DNA from: JAPLCX01 sp964460305 | GTDB lineage: Bacteria; Auribacterota; Tritonobacteria; UBA1439 | NCBI GenBank assembly: GCA_964460305.1 | Contig: CAYWRA010000119.1 | Location: 1-6,180 of the forward strand | DNA: 6,180 nucleotides | Reading direction: 5' to 3' | Shown here: one piece after another, positions 5,545-6,180 of the stretch | Position numbering within the stretch: the stretch's first letter is position 1 | Layout: every line of letters starts with the position of its first letter | Notes under the pieces: model-generated | Database searches by the model: none | What the model was told of the DNA's origin: nothing | The model's input: the letters and a program-made list of their open reading frames with translations, nothing else | Made by a program: the position numbers and the translations under genes

Positions 5545-6009
5545 ATGGATGACGAGATTATAGATAAGACAAACGAGATTGTGAGCAAGCTCCTCGCCCT
5601 CATGGGGGAAAAGGCCGAGATTAAGTGCATGGCGGAGGAGGAGGCGATTGCCGTCGACATCAGATGCGAAAAGGCGGGGCAGTTGATAGGAAAGAGCGGG
5701 AAGGCGCTGGAGGCCCTCCAGCACATAGTGTACAAGATGGTCGGCCGGGCGTTTGCAGGGCGGGACATAGAACCGATCGTTATAGACGTCGACGGCTACA
5801 GGAAGATAAGGGAAGAAGAGCTGTCGAAAATGGCGGGAGAGATCGCGGAAAGGGTGAGCAGGAGCGGTAAATCCGAGCTCTTGCAACCGATGAGCGCCTG
5901 GGAGAGGAAAATAGTCCATAAGGCGGTCAAAAGCGAGGATCTTGAAACGGAGAGCGAGGATAGCGATACCGGCCGCCGCGTGAGGATAAGGCCGAGGAAG
6001 AAGGAATGA
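5545..6009 (+). CDS. jag: Short Jag/KhpB-type RNA-binding protein (KH + R3H)
   Basis: Proteins of this group (Jag, KhpB, EloR) bind RNA and in Firmicutes influence cell elongation and division. The 154-residue product has a KH-type domain (about 25-80) with the loop IGKSGKALEALQ (48-59) and an R3H domain (about 95-150). The latter shows PMSAWERKIVH (115-125), in which R121 and H125 form the R-x3-H motif, and ends TGRRVRIRP (142-150). The usual N-terminal Jag_N domain is absent, so the protein is about 50 residues shorter than full Jag. ATG 5545 has no Shine-Dalgarno within 20 bases, unlike its neighbours; no better in-frame start is visible. It follows yidC by 25 bp, the standard position for jag. 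Its stop lies inside the left arm of the downstream repeat. Confidence 0.92.
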   Translation: MDDEIIDKTNEIVSKLLALMGEKAEIKCMAEEEAIAVDIRCEKAGQLIGKSGKALEALQHIVYKMVGRAFAGRDIEPIVIDVDGYRKIREEELSKMAGEIAERVSRSGKSELLQPMSAWERKIVHKAVKSEDLETESEDSDTGRRVRIRPRKKE

Positions 6010-6098
6010 CAAATACCAAATGACGAATGACAAAACATCAGAGGTTTTGTCATTTGAATTTTGCCATTCATCTGAATTGTCATTTGGCATTTGTCATT
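6005..6098. repeat. AT-rich palindromic repeat, copy 2, at the jag stop
   Basis: The outer arms AATGACAAATACCAAATGAC (6005-6024) and GTCATTTGGCATTTGTCATT (6079-6098) are reverse complements at 19 of 20 positions. Inside is a perfect 11-bp hairpin, AATGACAAAAC (6026-6036) and GTTTTGTCATT (6044-6054) around a 7-nt loop. The left arm contains the jag stop codon (6007-6009). The inner 20 bases 6044-6063 exactly match 702-721 in reverse orientation. It could protect or end the mRNA, though no clear terminal U-run follows the outer arms. It looks like a small dispersed palindromic element. Confidence 0.85.
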
Positions 6099-6160
6099 GA
6101 TGCTTGTATCCGGGAGAGAACCCAGTCCGAGGGAATTGCTATGTACGCAACGCATTGAAT

Positions 6161-6177
6161 AGGAGGAGAGGAGAAGG
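6161..6177 (+). promoter_or_regulatory. Strong ribosome-binding tract for a gene beyond the window
   Basis: The purine tract AGGAGGAGAGGAGAAGG ends three bases before the window edge, and the last base (A) could begin an ATG. In many bacteria the gene after jag is mnmE (trmE), but nothing here shows which gene follows. From 6099 to 6160 I see no supported gene. Confidence 0.45.
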
Positions 6178-6180
6178 ATA

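Noticed and set aside
6005..6098. A CRISPR array or intrinsic terminator for the palindromic repeat.
   Set aside because: There are no regularly spaced direct repeats with unique spacers, and no U-run follows the outer stem.
5796..6155. A 119-codon minus-strand frame across the jag 3' end and the repeat.
   Set aside because: It lies antisense to jag and encodes repeat-derived low-complexity sequence, so it is a shadow.
6100..6162. A 20-codon frame, MLVSGREPSPRELLCTQRIE, ending at the purine tract.
   Set aside because: It has no ribosome-binding site, starts at the edge of the repeat, and resembles nothing known. It could be a leader peptide but cannot be supported.

Overview
The window is the conserved chromosomal-origin neighbourhood of a bacterium. 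Two divergent blocks lie either side of a DnaA-box region. On the minus strand are dnaA and the first 225 codons of dnaN. On the plus strand are rpmH, rnpA, yidD, yidC and a short jag/khpB. This is the classic order jag-yidC-yidD-rnpA-rpmH / oriC / dnaA-dnaN. YidC has a long periplasmic domain and one N-terminal membrane segment, so the cell is probably Gram-negative with two membranes. AT-rich intergenic repeats built from AATGACAAATGACAAA units remind me of uncultivated lineages such as Omnitrophota, but that is recollection and no phylum can be assigned from the window.

Region by region: 1-675 is the 5' part of dnaN (minus). 676-1043 is the dnaN-dnaA spacer. It holds a palindromic AT-rich repeat, an AT-rich stretch, a run of DnaA-trio-like triplets next to a perfect DnaA box, weaker boxes, an inverted repeat and a second perfect box. 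1044-2399 is dnaA (GTG start) with a good sigma70-type promoter just upstream. 2400-2925 is the dnaA-rpmH spacer. It has GC-rich hairpins, a 16-bp palindrome between two degenerate 14-mers, a long-range stem, and two perfect DnaA boxes 11 bp apart. 2926-3785 carries rpmH, rnpA and yidD, the last two overlapping by 4 bases (GTGA). 3855-5519 is yidC. 5545-6009 is jag, with no visible Shine-Dalgarno but a perfect TATAAT close to its ATG. 6005-6098 is a second repeat of the same family. 6161-6177 is a purine-rich ribosome-binding-like tract pointing out of the window.

How the genes work together: DnaA binds the boxes on both sides of its own gene and opens the origin, and DnaN is the clamp that follows. 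The opposite arm makes ribosomal protein L34, the RNase P protein, the membrane-insertion pair YidD/YidC, and an RNA-binding regulator. All genes are ordinary core genes and I see no undescribed enzyme system. The most interesting content is non-coding: an apparently bipartite origin whose likely unwinding site (box, 3-nt spacer, triplet run, AT-rich DNA) sits between dnaA and dnaN, as in Bacillus subtilis, in what looks like a Gram-negative cell, with a mobile-looking repeat directly beside it.
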